64,000 nucleotides of DNA from Aridibacter sp965216195 (GTDB taxonomy: Bacteria > Acidobacteriota > Blastocatellia > Pyrinomonadales > Pyrinomonadaceae). The notes beneath the pieces were generated by a model. It did no database searches. It was not told the origin of the DNA and was given only the letters and a program-made list of their open reading frames with translations. The translations under genes were made by a program, and so were the position numbers. Location: the NCBI GenBank assembly GCA_965216195.1, contig OZ244151.1, positions 2,604,001 to 2,668,000 of the forward strand, given 5' to 3'. Shown here one piece after another: positions 52,357 through 60,710 of the stretch (position 1 is the stretch's first letter; each line of letters begins with the position of its first letter).

Positions 52357-53556
52357 ATGACTCAAACGAAAAGTTCTAAAAACCGAGTTTCGAAAAAGGC
52401 GGCGAGTTTCGCCGAATCAGTCATTCGCGAAATGACGCGTGAGGCCATGAAACATGGCGCGGTCAATCTTTCGCAGGGTTTTCCCGATTTCGCAGCTCCC
52501 GAGGATATCAAACTTAAGGCACAGGAGGCGATTGCCGAAGACTACAATCAGTATGCGATCACCTGGGGAACGAAGGATTTTCGGGATGCGATCGTTCAAA
52601 AAACGAAATGGTTTCTTGGGCTCGATATCGACCCCGAGGAAGAGATCACCGTTACCTGCGGCTCGACCGAGGGTATGATCGCCGGCCTTATGGCAACAGT
52701 CGATGATGATGAAGAGGTAATTGTTTTTGAACCCTTTTATGAAAACTATGGTCCCGATGCAATCCTTTCAAACGCAACCCCGGTTCACATCCCGCTGCGG
52801 TACGGAAACGACGGCTGGAACTACGATAAAGAAGAATTACGAAACGCCTTTAATGAAAAAACGAAAGCCATTATTCTCTGTAATCCTAACAATCCGACCG
52901 GCAAAGTATTTTCAATGGAAGAGATGGAGTTTATCGCCGCTCTTTGCCAGGAATATGACGCGATTTGTTTTACCGACGAGATTTATGAACACATCTTGTT
53001 TCCCCGCAAGAATGCCGACATAAAACACATTTCGATGGCCCAACTCGATGGCATGCGCGAAAGAACCGTTGTTATAAATTCACTTTCCAAAACCTATTCG
53101 GTCACAGGATGGCGCGTCGGATACTGTATCGCTCCGCCGGATATCTCAAACGCGATCCGAAAAGTACATGATTTCCTTACAGTCGGTGCCGCTCACCCGC
53201 TTCAAAAGGCTGGAACCTATGCGTTGAGTCTGCCTGAAGCCTACTACGACGAACTTCAGCAAGACTATCAGCGAAAGCGCGATTTTATCGTGCCGGCGCT
53301 TCACAATGCCGGCTTTAAGTGTAATTTTCCCGATGGTGCCTATTACGTTATGACCGACATCAGCGGCTTTGGTTTTGAAAATGACATTGACTTTACGAAA
53401 CACCTGATCCGCGAGATAGGTGTCGCAGTCGTTCCCGGTTCTTCGTTTTATCACGATCCCGAACTAGGAAAACAGCAGGTAAGATTTTGTTTTTGTAAAA
53501 AAGATGAAACTTTGGAAGCCGCAGCCAAAAGATTGTTGAAACTAAAAAACGGCTAG
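52357..53556 (+). CDS. PLP-dependent class I/II aminotransferase
   Basis: A 399-residue fold-type I aminotransferase. NLSQGFPDFAAPEDIKLKAQ (about residue 37), ITVTCGSTEGMIAGLMATVD, AIILCNPNNPTGKVFSMEEM, AICFTDEIYEHILF and the PLP lysine in INSLSKTYSVTGWRVGYC (about residue 243) are present. VRFCFCKKDETLEAAAKRL is the C-terminal signature. The QGFPDF motif puts it with the kynurenine/glutamine/methionine aminotransferase branch (KAT I, YbdL-like). Start: the ATG at 52357; a TTG 6 bp upstream is also possible. Confidence 0.93.
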   Translation: MTQTKSSKNRVSKKAASFAESVIREMTREAMKHGAVNLSQGFPDFAAPEDIKLKAQEAIAEDYNQYAITWGTKDFRDAIVQKTKWFLGLDIDPEEEITVTCGSTEGMIAGLMATVDDDEEVIVFEPFYENYGPDAILSNATPVHIPLRYGNDGWNYDKEELRNAFNEKTKAIILCNPNNPTGKVFSMEEMEFIAALCQEYDAICFTDEIYEHILFPRKNADIKHISMAQLDGMRERTVVINSLSKTYSVTGWRVGYCIAPPDISNAIRKVHDFLTVGAAHPLQKAGTYALSLPEAYYDELQQDYQRKRDFIVPALHNAGFKCNFPDGAYYVMTDISGFGFENDIDFTKHLIREIGVAVVPGSSFYHDPELGKQQVRFCFCKKDETLEAAAKRLLKLKNG

Positions 53557-53683
53557 GAAATTCAATAATCCGTAAAGGCAACCTTTTCCAGAACTTACTG
53601 CAACAAATTAATACTAAGTTCGTAATACTTTTGGCTAGTTACAATACATTCCCAAATTAAAATTAAATATTTGGAGGTTGAAT

Positions 53684-54649
53684 ATGGTTCGCAAATCATT
53701 TGCATTCATTTTGCTTCTTGCGTTGACGGCTGTCATCAGCATTGCCCAGGAAGCACCTGAAGCCAAGAAATCTAAAGAATCAAAAGAAAAAGATAAAGCA
53801 TATAAAAAGCTCAACAATTCGCTTCTAAGATCTTATGCGATTTCGTCATCGGGATTTGGCAGAAGCTATCTCGGAATTCACATGCAGGAAGTTACGAAAG
53901 AAAACTTCTCGAAATTTGGGCTTTCAGAGGTCCGCGGCGTGGCGGTTAAAAAAGTTGTCGAGGATTCGCCGGCTGCAAAGGCAGGGCTACAGGATGGCGA
54001 TGTTTTAGCAGGCTTTAATGGCGAATCGGTAACAAGCGTGCGTAAACTCAGACGGCTTATTTCTGAAGTTGCTCCTGATCACACTACGCGCGTAACGGTT
54101 CTCCGAAAGGGCAGCGAGCAAAACTTGAGCGTGAAAATGGGAGCTCGCAAGGGCGTTGTGTTTAGCAGCGGACGAAATAGAATCTACTCGCTGCCGAATG
54201 TGGTGATTCCGGAGCTGCCAGAGGTACCACTTGCTCCAAAATTGCCTCGCGTAAGAGTAGCGCCTGAATCCGGTACTTCCTTTCTTAGAATGTCGGGTCG
54301 GACAATCGGTGTAGGAGTTACCCCTTTAACCAAACAGCTTGGAGATTTTTTTGGTGTTTCGGGTGGAAAAGGACTCCTTATAAACCGCGTCACAAAAGAC
54401 AGCCCGGCTGCAAAAGCTGGGTTGAAAGCTGGTGACATTATTTTAGAAATTGAAGGTAAAGAAGTTAGTCGAACCTTTGATGTGATGCGAGCTCTGGGTG
54501 AGAAAAAAGAAGGCGATGTGACTCTGAAGGTGCTTAGAAACAAGCGCACTCGAACGATTACCGTAACGCCCGAAAAATCAAAGAACGGAGCCAGGTATTT
54601 TTTTGATGGCTTTAATGTCGAAACTAACGACGTAAACGATAACAATTAA
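53684..54649 (+). CDS. Secreted double-PDZ domain protein
   Basis: A 321-residue exported protein (ATG at 53684 behind TTGGAGG, spacing 7). The signal peptide is SFAFILLLALTAVISIAQ. A Lys/Glu-rich stretch follows, then PDZ1 (about 60-150; YLGIHMQEVTKENFSKFG, GVAVKKVVEDSPAAKAGLQD) and PDZ2 (about 205-310; TIGVGVTPLTKQLGDFFGVS, GLLINRVTKDSPAAKAGLKA). There is no protease domain, although both PDZs are of the DegP/HtrA type. It may be a substrate-recognition adaptor in the periplasm (inference). A terminator follows at 54673. Confidence 0.88.
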   Translation: MVRKSFAFILLLALTAVISIAQEAPEAKKSKESKEKDKAYKKLNNSLLRSYAISSSGFGRSYLGIHMQEVTKENFSKFGLSEVRGVAVKKVVEDSPAAKAGLQDGDVLAGFNGESVTSVRKLRRLISEVAPDHTTRVTVLRKGSEQNLSVKMGARKGVVFSSGRNRIYSLPNVVIPELPEVPLAPKLPRVRVAPESGTSFLRMSGRTIGVGVTPLTKQLGDFFGVSGGKGLLINRVTKDSPAAKAGLKAGDIILEIEGKEVSRTFDVMRALGEKKEGDVTLKVLRNKRTRTITVTPEKSKNGARYFFDGFNVETNDVNDNN

Positions 54650-54672
54650 TTTACTTTGGATGTGAGTATTTG

Positions 54673-54710
54673 GAGGTTGGCGGTTTATCCGCAGCCTCTA
54701 TTTTTCTTTT
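54673..54710 (+). terminator. Hairpin terminator after the PDZ gene
   Basis: GAGG-TTG-GCGG (54673-54683) pairs with CCGC-AG-CCTC (54689-54698), followed by TATTTTTCTTTTT. It overlaps the stop codon of the convergent lipoprotein gene. Confidence 0.7.
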
Positions 54711-55303
54711 TGTCGTGACTCCTTCGCGAGTTCGTCAGCTTCGACATTTTTCTTTTTAGCCTCGGCCATGTTTTTTGCATAGTTCTCTTCGTTTTTTAGA
54801 AAAGTTTGCTTGGCCTGCACCATTTGAAGCTTGTCTTTCCCGCCGAATTTTTCTTTAAACAATCTCGCCGAATCCCTACGATAATTAAACGCCTTTATTT
54901 GCATCTCGATGCTTTCCTGTTTGAGTCTCAGGTAGTCTTTCCAATCCGTGTGTATATCAAGTTCCTGAGTTTTTTCGATTTTCTCAAGCGCGCTTTCGGC
55001 GAGAACGTAGCCGTCGGTAATAATTCTTGAAAGGTCCTCGGTAAGCGTTTTGACCTTCTCGATGTCCTGGCTATCGAGCGCCTCTTTTAGTTCGTCAACT
55101 TTTGAATCGTTGTTGTTATAAAGAACACGTATGCTGCGCAAATTTTGATTGGCTTCGCCGATTAATTCAATTGCTTTTTCCGTATCGTCAGCTTCAAAGA
55201 TGCCCAATTGATCGCCGGTTTCGCCGGAACCGCCACAACTAAGAGCGATGAAGACCCACAAGGGTAATATAATTCTGCAAATTTTTCGAAATGAGTATTT
55301 CAC
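54698..55303 (-). CDS. Coiled-coil lipoprotein, last gene of the polyamine-type cluster
   Basis: A 201-residue predicted lipoprotein: MKYSFRKICRIILPLWVFIA then LSC23GG, a lipobox with Cys23. The mature part is almost wholly helical and charged. The first coiled-coil region is about 45-110 (NLRSIRVLYNNNDSKVDELK), the second about 120-200, ending EAKKKNVEADELAKESRQKE. I recognise no family. Its stop overlaps the terminator of the PDZ gene, and its start is 10 bp after the polytopic membrane protein. This makes it the distal gene of the run from 63231 down to 54698. Confidence 0.75.
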   Translation of the reverse strand: MKYSFRKICRIILPLWVFIALSCGGSGETGDQLGIFEADDTEKAIELIGEANQNLRSIRVLYNNNDSKVDELKEALDSQDIEKVKTLTEDLSRIITDGYVLAESALEKIEKTQELDIHTDWKDYLRLKQESIEMQIKAFNYRRDSARLFKEKFGGKDKLQMVQAKQTFLKNEENYAKNMAEAKKKNVEADELAKESRQKEK

Positions 55304-55313
55304 AATTTTTTTG

Positions 55314-56369
55314 TTACTTAATCAGACGAAAGTTCGCATTACTTTTGCGCTTCCAGATAAAACCATCCAAAACATAGTGAGTTAGCTGCGGCACCGCGAG
55401 AAGCGGCACTAAAAACATCTTCCAGTTGTCAATATCCCAGTTGCTTCCAAACATCCAATTTCTTTCGTGCCAAACGCCGCGATGCCAAAAAAGTTCTTCG
55501 ACATAAGCCAAAAACCATAGCGTTGCGAGAAATACAAGCCAATTGCTCGAAAGCGCGCGATAAAATTTCGTCGAATCGTTTCTCCTCGATTTCGCGTAAA
55601 AGTATATCAAGGCAAAGTACGGAACACCGTGGATAATCACGTTTGTTACCGTAAATGCATAATCTGAGTTTAACGCGACGATCCCTACATACCAACAAAT
55701 CGCAGTCGTTAAAACCACTATGTCTTTACCGATATTCAAAAATCCTTCCGAAAAATACAGATAAATCGATTTTCCAAAATAGATGGCTAAGGCGAGTATA
55801 TAAACCGGAAAAAGAACCGTTTCGATCAAAGACGGTATCGAAACAAAATCTCCGTCAACAAACCACGAAAAATTTCGTTTCGACGCTGACATCCAAAAAA
55901 CGAGCGGATAAAGTGTTGCAAGATACACGGCGAGCGCATCAATCCACCAGGTCACATTCGACGTTTCTTTGGCTTTTGCTCGGTATAACGAAACCCAACC
56001 ATATTGCTGACGCACAAAATGAAAAACCGCTATATATGCGAGGATTCGCCAAAACGTCATCTCGCTTTCGGAGTATAAAACTACGCCAAATATGTAACCT
56101 AACACGGGAACAAGCGTGTAAAGCCAGATTCTGCGTTTATACTCCTCTATATCAAAATAAACGCGAAAGCTCGTTGACCAAACGTGTGCAACATCAATCA
56201 AAAGAATCGCTGAGATCCAGGTCCAGTCAGGCGTATCAGCGTTGAGGAATCCAAGGCGCCAACCAACCACGAGTAGCAAAAGCGAAACTACAGCGCTACC
56301 TAAAAAAACGCTCAGGTCCATCGAACGCGAAAAGAGCCAGTATTCTTGTCTTGCTGCTACTCCATCCAT
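55314..56369 (-). CDS. Polytopic membrane protein of the polyamine-type cluster
   Basis: A 351-residue protein with about eight membrane helices. Several histidines are embedded in or near helices: LLIDVAHVWSTSFRVYFDIE (about 56-76), AVFHFVRQQYGWVSLYRAKA, VIIHGVPYFALIYFYAK, EELFWHRGVWHERN and PQLTHYVLDGFIWKRK near the end. The conserved-looking His/Trp/Arg set suggests a membrane enzyme or metal/heme-binding protein rather than a transporter (inference). I cannot name a family. It is 9 bp after the FAD oxidase and 10 bp before the lipoprotein, so it is almost certainly co-transcribed with both. Confidence 0.75.
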   Translation of the reverse strand: MDGVAARQEYWLFSRSMDLSVFLGSAVVSLLLLVVGWRLGFLNADTPDWTWISAILLIDVAHVWSTSFRVYFDIEEYKRRIWLYTLVPVLGYIFGVVLYSESEMTFWRILAYIAVFHFVRQQYGWVSLYRAKAKETSNVTWWIDALAVYLATLYPLVFWMSASKRNFSWFVDGDFVSIPSLIETVLFPVYILALAIYFGKSIYLYFSEGFLNIGKDIVVLTTAICWYVGIVALNSDYAFTVTNVIIHGVPYFALIYFYAKSRRNDSTKFYRALSSNWLVFLATLWFLAYVEELFWHRGVWHERNWMFGSNWDIDNWKMFLVPLLAVPQLTHYVLDGFIWKRKSNANFRLIK

Positions 56370-56378
56370 TTATGCTTC

Positions 56379-57986
56379 TTAACCCTTGATAACTTCGTCT
56401 GCCGCACGCAAACCATGATAAAAAGCTTCTTCAAAAATCGCTATTCCGCTTAGATCGGAATGCGCGAAATGTATGTTGCGAAATGGTTTCCTTGCTTTTT
56501 CGCGTTCGCCGCCGTGCACAAAACCGGTCCTCGGAGAGATCATCGCATGCCCCCAGCGCATAATATCGATCCGTTTCGTAACTTCACGAATATTCTTGTG
56601 TGCTTGCCCTAGATCCGATAAACAAATATCAGCAAGCTCCTTCCAATCAAGCGAAAGCAACTTCTGCATTCCTTCCCTCATATTTTTCTCCGTCATTGGA
56701 TAGTAATATGTTAAAACGGTTTCGCCATGATCGATCCCCTTTTGGTGAGTCGCCGTTACATATCCGAGCGAATTGCTTTCGTATAAAACATTGTCCCACG
56801 AAAGCGGAAAATCTTTTGCGAAATTGTTTTTTGGACGGTCTTTCAAAAACAGGTTCGCTACAAACCATGAATTGTGTTGAAACTCTTTTGGGTTAAAGCT
56901 CGGTGACTCGCGAAACCCGCGAATGAGGTAATCTGCCGTAAAAAGAGGTGCCGAGAAAATCACCTTTTCCGCTCGTAAACCGTTCATTTGATTGGTTTTA
57001 GTATTGAGGTAAACAACCTCAACGCCATTTTCATTCGGAATCAGCTCGACAACGATCTGCGAGCTTGTCAAATGATCCTTAACCTTCGATACGAGGTGGT
57101 TTACAAATTTTCCGTTGCCTTCCGGAAAGGTCAAAAACGGCTGAGATTCTTCGCCCGATTTCGGAACGCGCGAACAAAAATAGAAAAGTCCTGCCCATGC
57201 GGATGTTTGATCAAGCCGCAAACCGTAATCATCTCGACACGCATAATCGCAATACCAAAGTAGCCGAGGCGAATTAAACCCCTTTTGTCTGAGCCAATCG
57301 GCGAATGATATCTTGTCGAGTTTTATAACTTCAGAGTCATTCGAACAATTCGCCACCGGTACGACAAACGCTCTTTTCCCATCCGCGTCCTTCCAATCTA
57401 CCCAGCCGTCTATCTCGTTTTGAAAGGCCTTGAGCTGCTGTAAGTCCTCCTCGGTTGCACCCGCGTGGAGATACAAGCCTTCATACCAGCGTCCTTTGTG
57501 GAATACTCTTTCTTCAGGATCGCGAGTTAGAAACTGTTCCGGCACCACGATTCCGCCCTCTTCGGAGCGCGACTCGATCAAACTCATTTCATCAAGCAAT
57601 TTTACGAGTTCGGTATTTTCCTTAAACGGAACCGGAAGATAGTGTGCGCCCCAGGGATAGTTTATAAGTTTTGAGTTTCCGCTGGCCGAGGTTCCTCCAA
57701 TTCGAGACTCTAGTTCAAGAAGCGTGAATTCATTGAAATCCCGGTCTTTAAGTTTCCATGCGGCAGTTAAACCAGCTATTCCGCCGCCCACAATAGCAAT
57801 TTTCGTTTTGCTCCAGTTTTCGGTTGGAATTTCAAAGTTTCTCTTTTCTCGCAGAATATGGCCGATGTTGTTTGAGGCGCCGACGATTTCACCTTCGATC
57901 TCAGCTCTGGAAAAATTCGTTTTGCAGGCGGAAATCGCAAGTGGCAACCCTAGGAAAGACTTTAATATTTCTCGGCGTGTAAACAT
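56379..57986 (-). CDS. Exported FAD-dependent amine-oxidase-like oxidoreductase (Tat-type lipoprotein signal)
   Basis: A 535-residue flavoprotein. The N-terminus MFTRREILKSFLGLPLAISA followed by C21 combines a twin-arginine motif (TRREILK) with a lipobox, suggesting Tat export and lipid anchoring. The Rossmann motif IAIVGGGIAGLTAAWKL (about 62-78) and LLELESRIGGTSASGNSKLI identify the NAD(P)-binding/amine-oxidase superfamily. The C-terminal FAD contact is IHFAHSDLSGIAIFEEAFYH. This family includes polyamine and protoporphyrinogen oxidases. In this operon, with SpeD and an aminopropyltransferase, a polyamine-like substrate is a reasonable inference. It starts 2 bp after the four-helix-bundle stop. 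Confidence 0.85.
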   Translation of the reverse strand: MFTRREILKSFLGLPLAISACKTNFSRAEIEGEIVGASNNIGHILREKRNFEIPTENWSKTKIAIVGGGIAGLTAAWKLKDRDFNEFTLLELESRIGGTSASGNSKLINYPWGAHYLPVPFKENTELVKLLDEMSLIESRSEEGGIVVPEQFLTRDPEERVFHKGRWYEGLYLHAGATEEDLQQLKAFQNEIDGWVDWKDADGKRAFVVPVANCSNDSEVIKLDKISFADWLRQKGFNSPRLLWYCDYACRDDYGLRLDQTSAWAGLFYFCSRVPKSGEESQPFLTFPEGNGKFVNHLVSKVKDHLTSSQIVVELIPNENGVEVVYLNTKTNQMNGLRAEKVIFSAPLFTADYLIRGFRESPSFNPKEFQHNSWFVANLFLKDRPKNNFAKDFPLSWDNVLYESNSLGYVTATHQKGIDHGETVLTYYYPMTEKNMREGMQKLLSLDWKELADICLSDLGQAHKNIREVTKRIDIMRWGHAMISPRTGFVHGGEREKARKPFRNIHFAHSDLSGIAIFEEAFYHGLRAADEVIKG

Positions 57987-57988
57987 CC

Positions 57989-58342
57989 TCAGGTTGATTT
58001 TCTTGTTGTTTTGATCGAAGAAATAAGCATTTTCTGCAATTCTTCACAATCCCCTATCAATGATTCAAATTGACCCTCGTTTAAGAATTCTGAATCGTGC
58101 AAAAGTCTTAACCAGAAGTTGGTCTTAAAGGCTTCCTTATTTGCCACAGAAAGTTTTTGCAGGAAATCAGGACGGTTTTCGCCCTGCCTGGCTTCTTCAA
58201 TCAAAACACCTACAGATGTTCCTGAATCGAGTATTTTTTTTGACAAAGAATACTCTCTTTGTTCTCGACTGAGGTAACGACTTAATTTAACTATCCTCAA
58301 AGCAAATTTGTAGGATTTTTCTTGTAAGACACTTTTGCCCAT
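57989..58342 (-). CDS. Four-helix-bundle protein (S23/IVS-encoded family)
   Basis: A 117-residue protein of the 'four helix bundle' family first known from 23S rRNA intervening sequences. YKFALRIVKLSRYLSREQRE, LSKKILDSGTSVGVLIEEAR (the SGTSVGANIxEA-type core), FLQKLSVANKEAFKTNFWLR and a final helix CEELQKMLISSIKTT all match. The function is unknown; members form pentameric bundles and are often near mobile or repeat-rich DNA. Here it directly precedes the FAD oxidase (2 bp) and follows the repeat-filled 511-bp gap, so it may be a recent guest in the cluster. Confidence 0.9.
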   Translation of the reverse strand: MGKSVLQEKSYKFALRIVKLSRYLSREQREYSLSKKILDSGTSVGVLIEEARQGENRPDFLQKLSVANKEAFKTNFWLRLLHDSEFLNEGQFESLIGDCEELQKMLISSIKTTRKST

Positions 58343-58465
58343 ATCTGTTTCTCCAATAGTTTAAAGATGAGAGGTCGATATCTATATCCTAAGTCGATCC
58401 GTTTTTTAGCAATTTAGACGGATCCAAGTGATTCCTTCGAACTTTTACGCAAACTTTGTCTCGGA

Positions 58466-58820
58466 ATAGATTATAGATGATAGATTAAAACTTATAATGA
58501 CAAGACGAAATTCATATCCTTCACCAATCTGCCATCTATTCCGGACCGCCACCTATTTACTTTAAAAACCCTTGACACTCAATAATTGTATAAAAAATTA
58601 TGGGCGATAGATTAATACGTTCAAGATGCAGGCAGAATCTATCATCCATCATCTATCCGTTACAATCTATTTCGAAACTCTCGAGATGACAGGTAAGAAT
58701 CTATCATCCATCATCTATCCGTTATTATCTATTTCGAAGTATCCGTTGAATTCCTACGAACATACTCCTAAACAATTGTCTTGGTTTAGATTATGGATGA
58801 CAGATTGAATCTTATAGATG
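58466..58820. repeat. Multi-arm 7-bp-period repeat region
   Basis: The gap 58343-58853 has no gene. It contains alternating arms: GAATAGA/TTATAGA/TGATAGA (58466-58486), then two right-handed arms of AGAATCT/ATCATCC/ATCATCT/ATCCGTT type (from 58634 and 58696) and a closing left-handed arm GTTTAGA/TTATGGA/TGACAGA (58784-58804). Left and right arms are inverted relative to each other (GATAGATT versus AATCTATC). A short open frame across it is an artefact. Confidence 0.82.
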
Positions 58821-58853
58821 TTGTACTTTTCTGGCGCGTTTCTTTTCTAAAAA

Positions 58854-60380
58854 TTACTCAAACCTGCTCCATTCAGCTTCGTAGTATCGAACCAGTGATT
58901 GATTGTCCAGACGATTAATTTCGAGTTCATCCTCCGGCTTTGAAGCGTCAACAGGAAAATCAAACATCGATGCCATTGAATCTGAATCCAAAAACTTCAA
59001 TGGCAAATCTTCAGGAATTTTCGTAGGTTTTTGAAAATCGTTTTGCTTAGCGAGTACGTATCCCCAAATCCCAAATGAGGGTACCGTCGTTTGGTATGGC
59101 TTGACGATAAACCCCGTAGACTCAAGAGTTTTCACGATGCACCAATATGAATTTCGTGCATACAGCGGCGATGTGCTCTGTATAACAAGCGAAGAATCAG
59201 GTTTTAGCTTTTTCTTGAGGAGTTTGTAAAAACGAGTCGAATAAAGCTTGCCGAGTGCGAAGTTGTTTGGATCCGGAAAATCGACTATCGCAACATCAAA
59301 CTGACCGATCTCCTCGTTGTCAAGCCAAACAAATGCATCGGCGTTAACCACTTCAACCCTTTTATCCTGCAAAGCGTTTTTATTTAGCTCTGCGAGGACA
59401 GGTATTTTTGACGAAAGTTCGGTAATCGCCGGATCTAGATCAACCAGCGTCACTTTCTCGACCGACTGGTGTTTCAAAACCTCCCTGACTGCGAGCCCGT
59501 CACCCCCGCCCAAAACCAAAACATTTTTCGGCTTGCCTTCAAACGAAAGCATCGCGGGATGAACAAGTGCCTCGTGGTAACGATATTCGTCGAAGGAATT
59601 AAACTGGAGATTACCATTTAGGAAAAGCCCAAAACCGGCACGTCCGCGGGTGACAATTATTCGTTGGTACGAAGAACTTTTAGCGTAAATAATTGTGTCG
59701 CTAAAAAGGCCTTCCTCCGCTAAAACCGTAAGTACGTCTGCTTTAACTGCCGCGATCGCGAGCAGCACGATGATTATTCCAGCCTTAATCCGTAAAAACT
59801 GAACCTTCCTTTCCGACAAAAGCGTATAGAGTAGCCAGGTTCCCCAAAGGGCGACTGCGGCATTTAGAATTCCAAAAACAAGCGATGTTCGCACTAAGCC
59901 TAGAGTCGGCACAAGAAAAATTGGAAAAAGCAATGATGCGGCAAGAGCACCAATGTAGTCGAAGGTTAAGACACGCGCGACAAGCTCCTTAAAATCGAGT
60001 TCGTCTTTTAAGATCCGCATTAGCAAAGGAATTTCGAGTCCGACTAAAGTACCGATCCCAAAAACGATCACGTAAAGGACTACGTTAAAGTAGGAGAGAT
60101 TTGCGAAGGCAAAAAACAGAAGAGGCGCTGAGGTTCCGCCAAGAATCGCAACGGCCAATTCCACTTCGATAAATCGTTCGGCGACGTTTTTCTCGACAAA
60201 ACGCGAAAGCCACGAGCCGACGCCCATGGCGAATAGATAAAGTCCTATTATTATTGAAAATTGTGTGACGGAATCGCCTAAAACGTAGCTCGCGAGAGTG
60301 CCTGCTAGAAGTTCGTAAACCAAACCGCACGTTGCGATTACGAACACGTTTAAGAAAAGTAACGGTACTTTTTTTTCCAT
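58854..60380 (-). CDS. Membrane-fused polyamine aminopropyltransferase (spermidine synthase-like)
   Basis: A 508-residue protein. The N-terminal ~215 residues hold about seven membrane helices (VFVIATCGLVYELLAGTLAS, IIGLYLFAMGVGSWLSRFVE and others). The C-terminal half is a spermidine-synthase methyltransferase fold with LFLNGNLQFNSFDEYRYHEA (about 255), the dcSAM-binding NVLVLGGGDGLAVREVLKHQ (about 288), VTLVDLDPAITEL, VVNADAFVWL and FDVAIVDFPDPNNFALGKLY. It transfers the aminopropyl group of decarboxylated SAM, made by SpeD, to an amine acceptor near the membrane. The ATG at 60380 is immediately preceded by a 7-bp-period array and has no Shine-Dalgarno. Confidence 0.9.
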   Translation of the reverse strand: MEKKVPLLFLNVFVIATCGLVYELLAGTLASYVLGDSVTQFSIIIGLYLFAMGVGSWLSRFVEKNVAERFIEVELAVAILGGTSAPLLFFAFANLSYFNVVLYVIVFGIGTLVGLEIPLLMRILKDELDFKELVARVLTFDYIGALAASLLFPIFLVPTLGLVRTSLVFGILNAAVALWGTWLLYTLLSERKVQFLRIKAGIIIVLLAIAAVKADVLTVLAEEGLFSDTIIYAKSSSYQRIIVTRGRAGFGLFLNGNLQFNSFDEYRYHEALVHPAMLSFEGKPKNVLVLGGGDGLAVREVLKHQSVEKVTLVDLDPAITELSSKIPVLAELNKNALQDKRVEVVNADAFVWLDNEEIGQFDVAIVDFPDPNNFALGKLYSTRFYKLLKKKLKPDSSLVIQSTSPLYARNSYWCIVKTLESTGFIVKPYQTTVPSFGIWGYVLAKQNDFQKPTKIPEDLPLKFLDSDSMASMFDFPVDASKPEDELEINRLDNQSLVRYYEAEWSRFE

Positions 60381-60449
60381 GAAGTTAGAGTCAAAAGCCA
60401 GAAGAAAAGAAGCCTCGAGTCTCCTGTTCCCGCTTCCAACTTCTCAATC
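60381..60449. repeat. Inverted 7-bp-period arms between DUF350 and the aminopropyltransferase
   Basis: The plus-strand words GAAGTTA, GAGTCAA, AAGCCAG, AAGAAAA, GAAGCCT are followed by the inverted-type arm CCTGTTC, CCGCTTC, CAACTTC, TCAATCT. It fills the entire 69-bp gap, so the aminopropyltransferase start codon abuts it. Confidence 0.65.
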
Positions 60450-60710
60450 TTAGCCGTGAATTGCAGCAGCAATTATTATCGCGATACCGATCAGCATCGA
60501 CCCAATAATAATTCCAAGCGCAGTATTCTGATCTTCCTCGATTTCTTTATGGACGGAATACGGCAGAAATTTGTCCAAAATAAAGAAGGCGACTGCAAAA
60601 ATGATCAAGCCGAGTAAAACAAACACCAACGCCGCAACCAAGACTGGAAGCAATTCTTCCATTTTCACCACAAACCCCAAAACCAAAGGATTAAGCAAAC
60701 TCATTAACAT
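60450..60710 (-). CDS. DUF350 membrane protein
   Basis: An 86-residue protein with two to three membrane helices: LLPVLVAALVFVLLGLIIFA followed by VAFFILDKFLPY, then NTALGIIIGSMLIGIAIIIA. The spacing and the FxxxDKxxPYSVxKEI-like loop (FILDKFLPYSVHKEIEEDQN) are those of DUF350, present in pairs with polyamine genes and DUF4178 in many bacteria. GGAGG lies just before the ATG at 60710. Its A overlaps the stop of the 50-residue peptide (TAATG), indicating coupled translation. Confidence 0.9.
   Translation of the reverse strand: MLMSLLNPLVLGFVVKMEELLPVLVAALVFVLLGLIIFAVAFFILDKFLPYSVHKEIEEDQNTALGIIIGSMLIGIAIIIAAAIHG

Noticed and set aside
58620..58740. Possible CRISPR array
   Set aside because: The repeated ATCTATCATCCATCATCTATC-like segments are degenerate 7-bp repeats. 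There is no constant repeat-spacer spacing, no unique spacers and no cas genes.
58626..58808. 60-residue open frame in the repeat region
   Set aside because: Its codons are the 7-bp repeat words themselves (repeated IIHHLS/IIYPLLS text); no ribosome-binding site.
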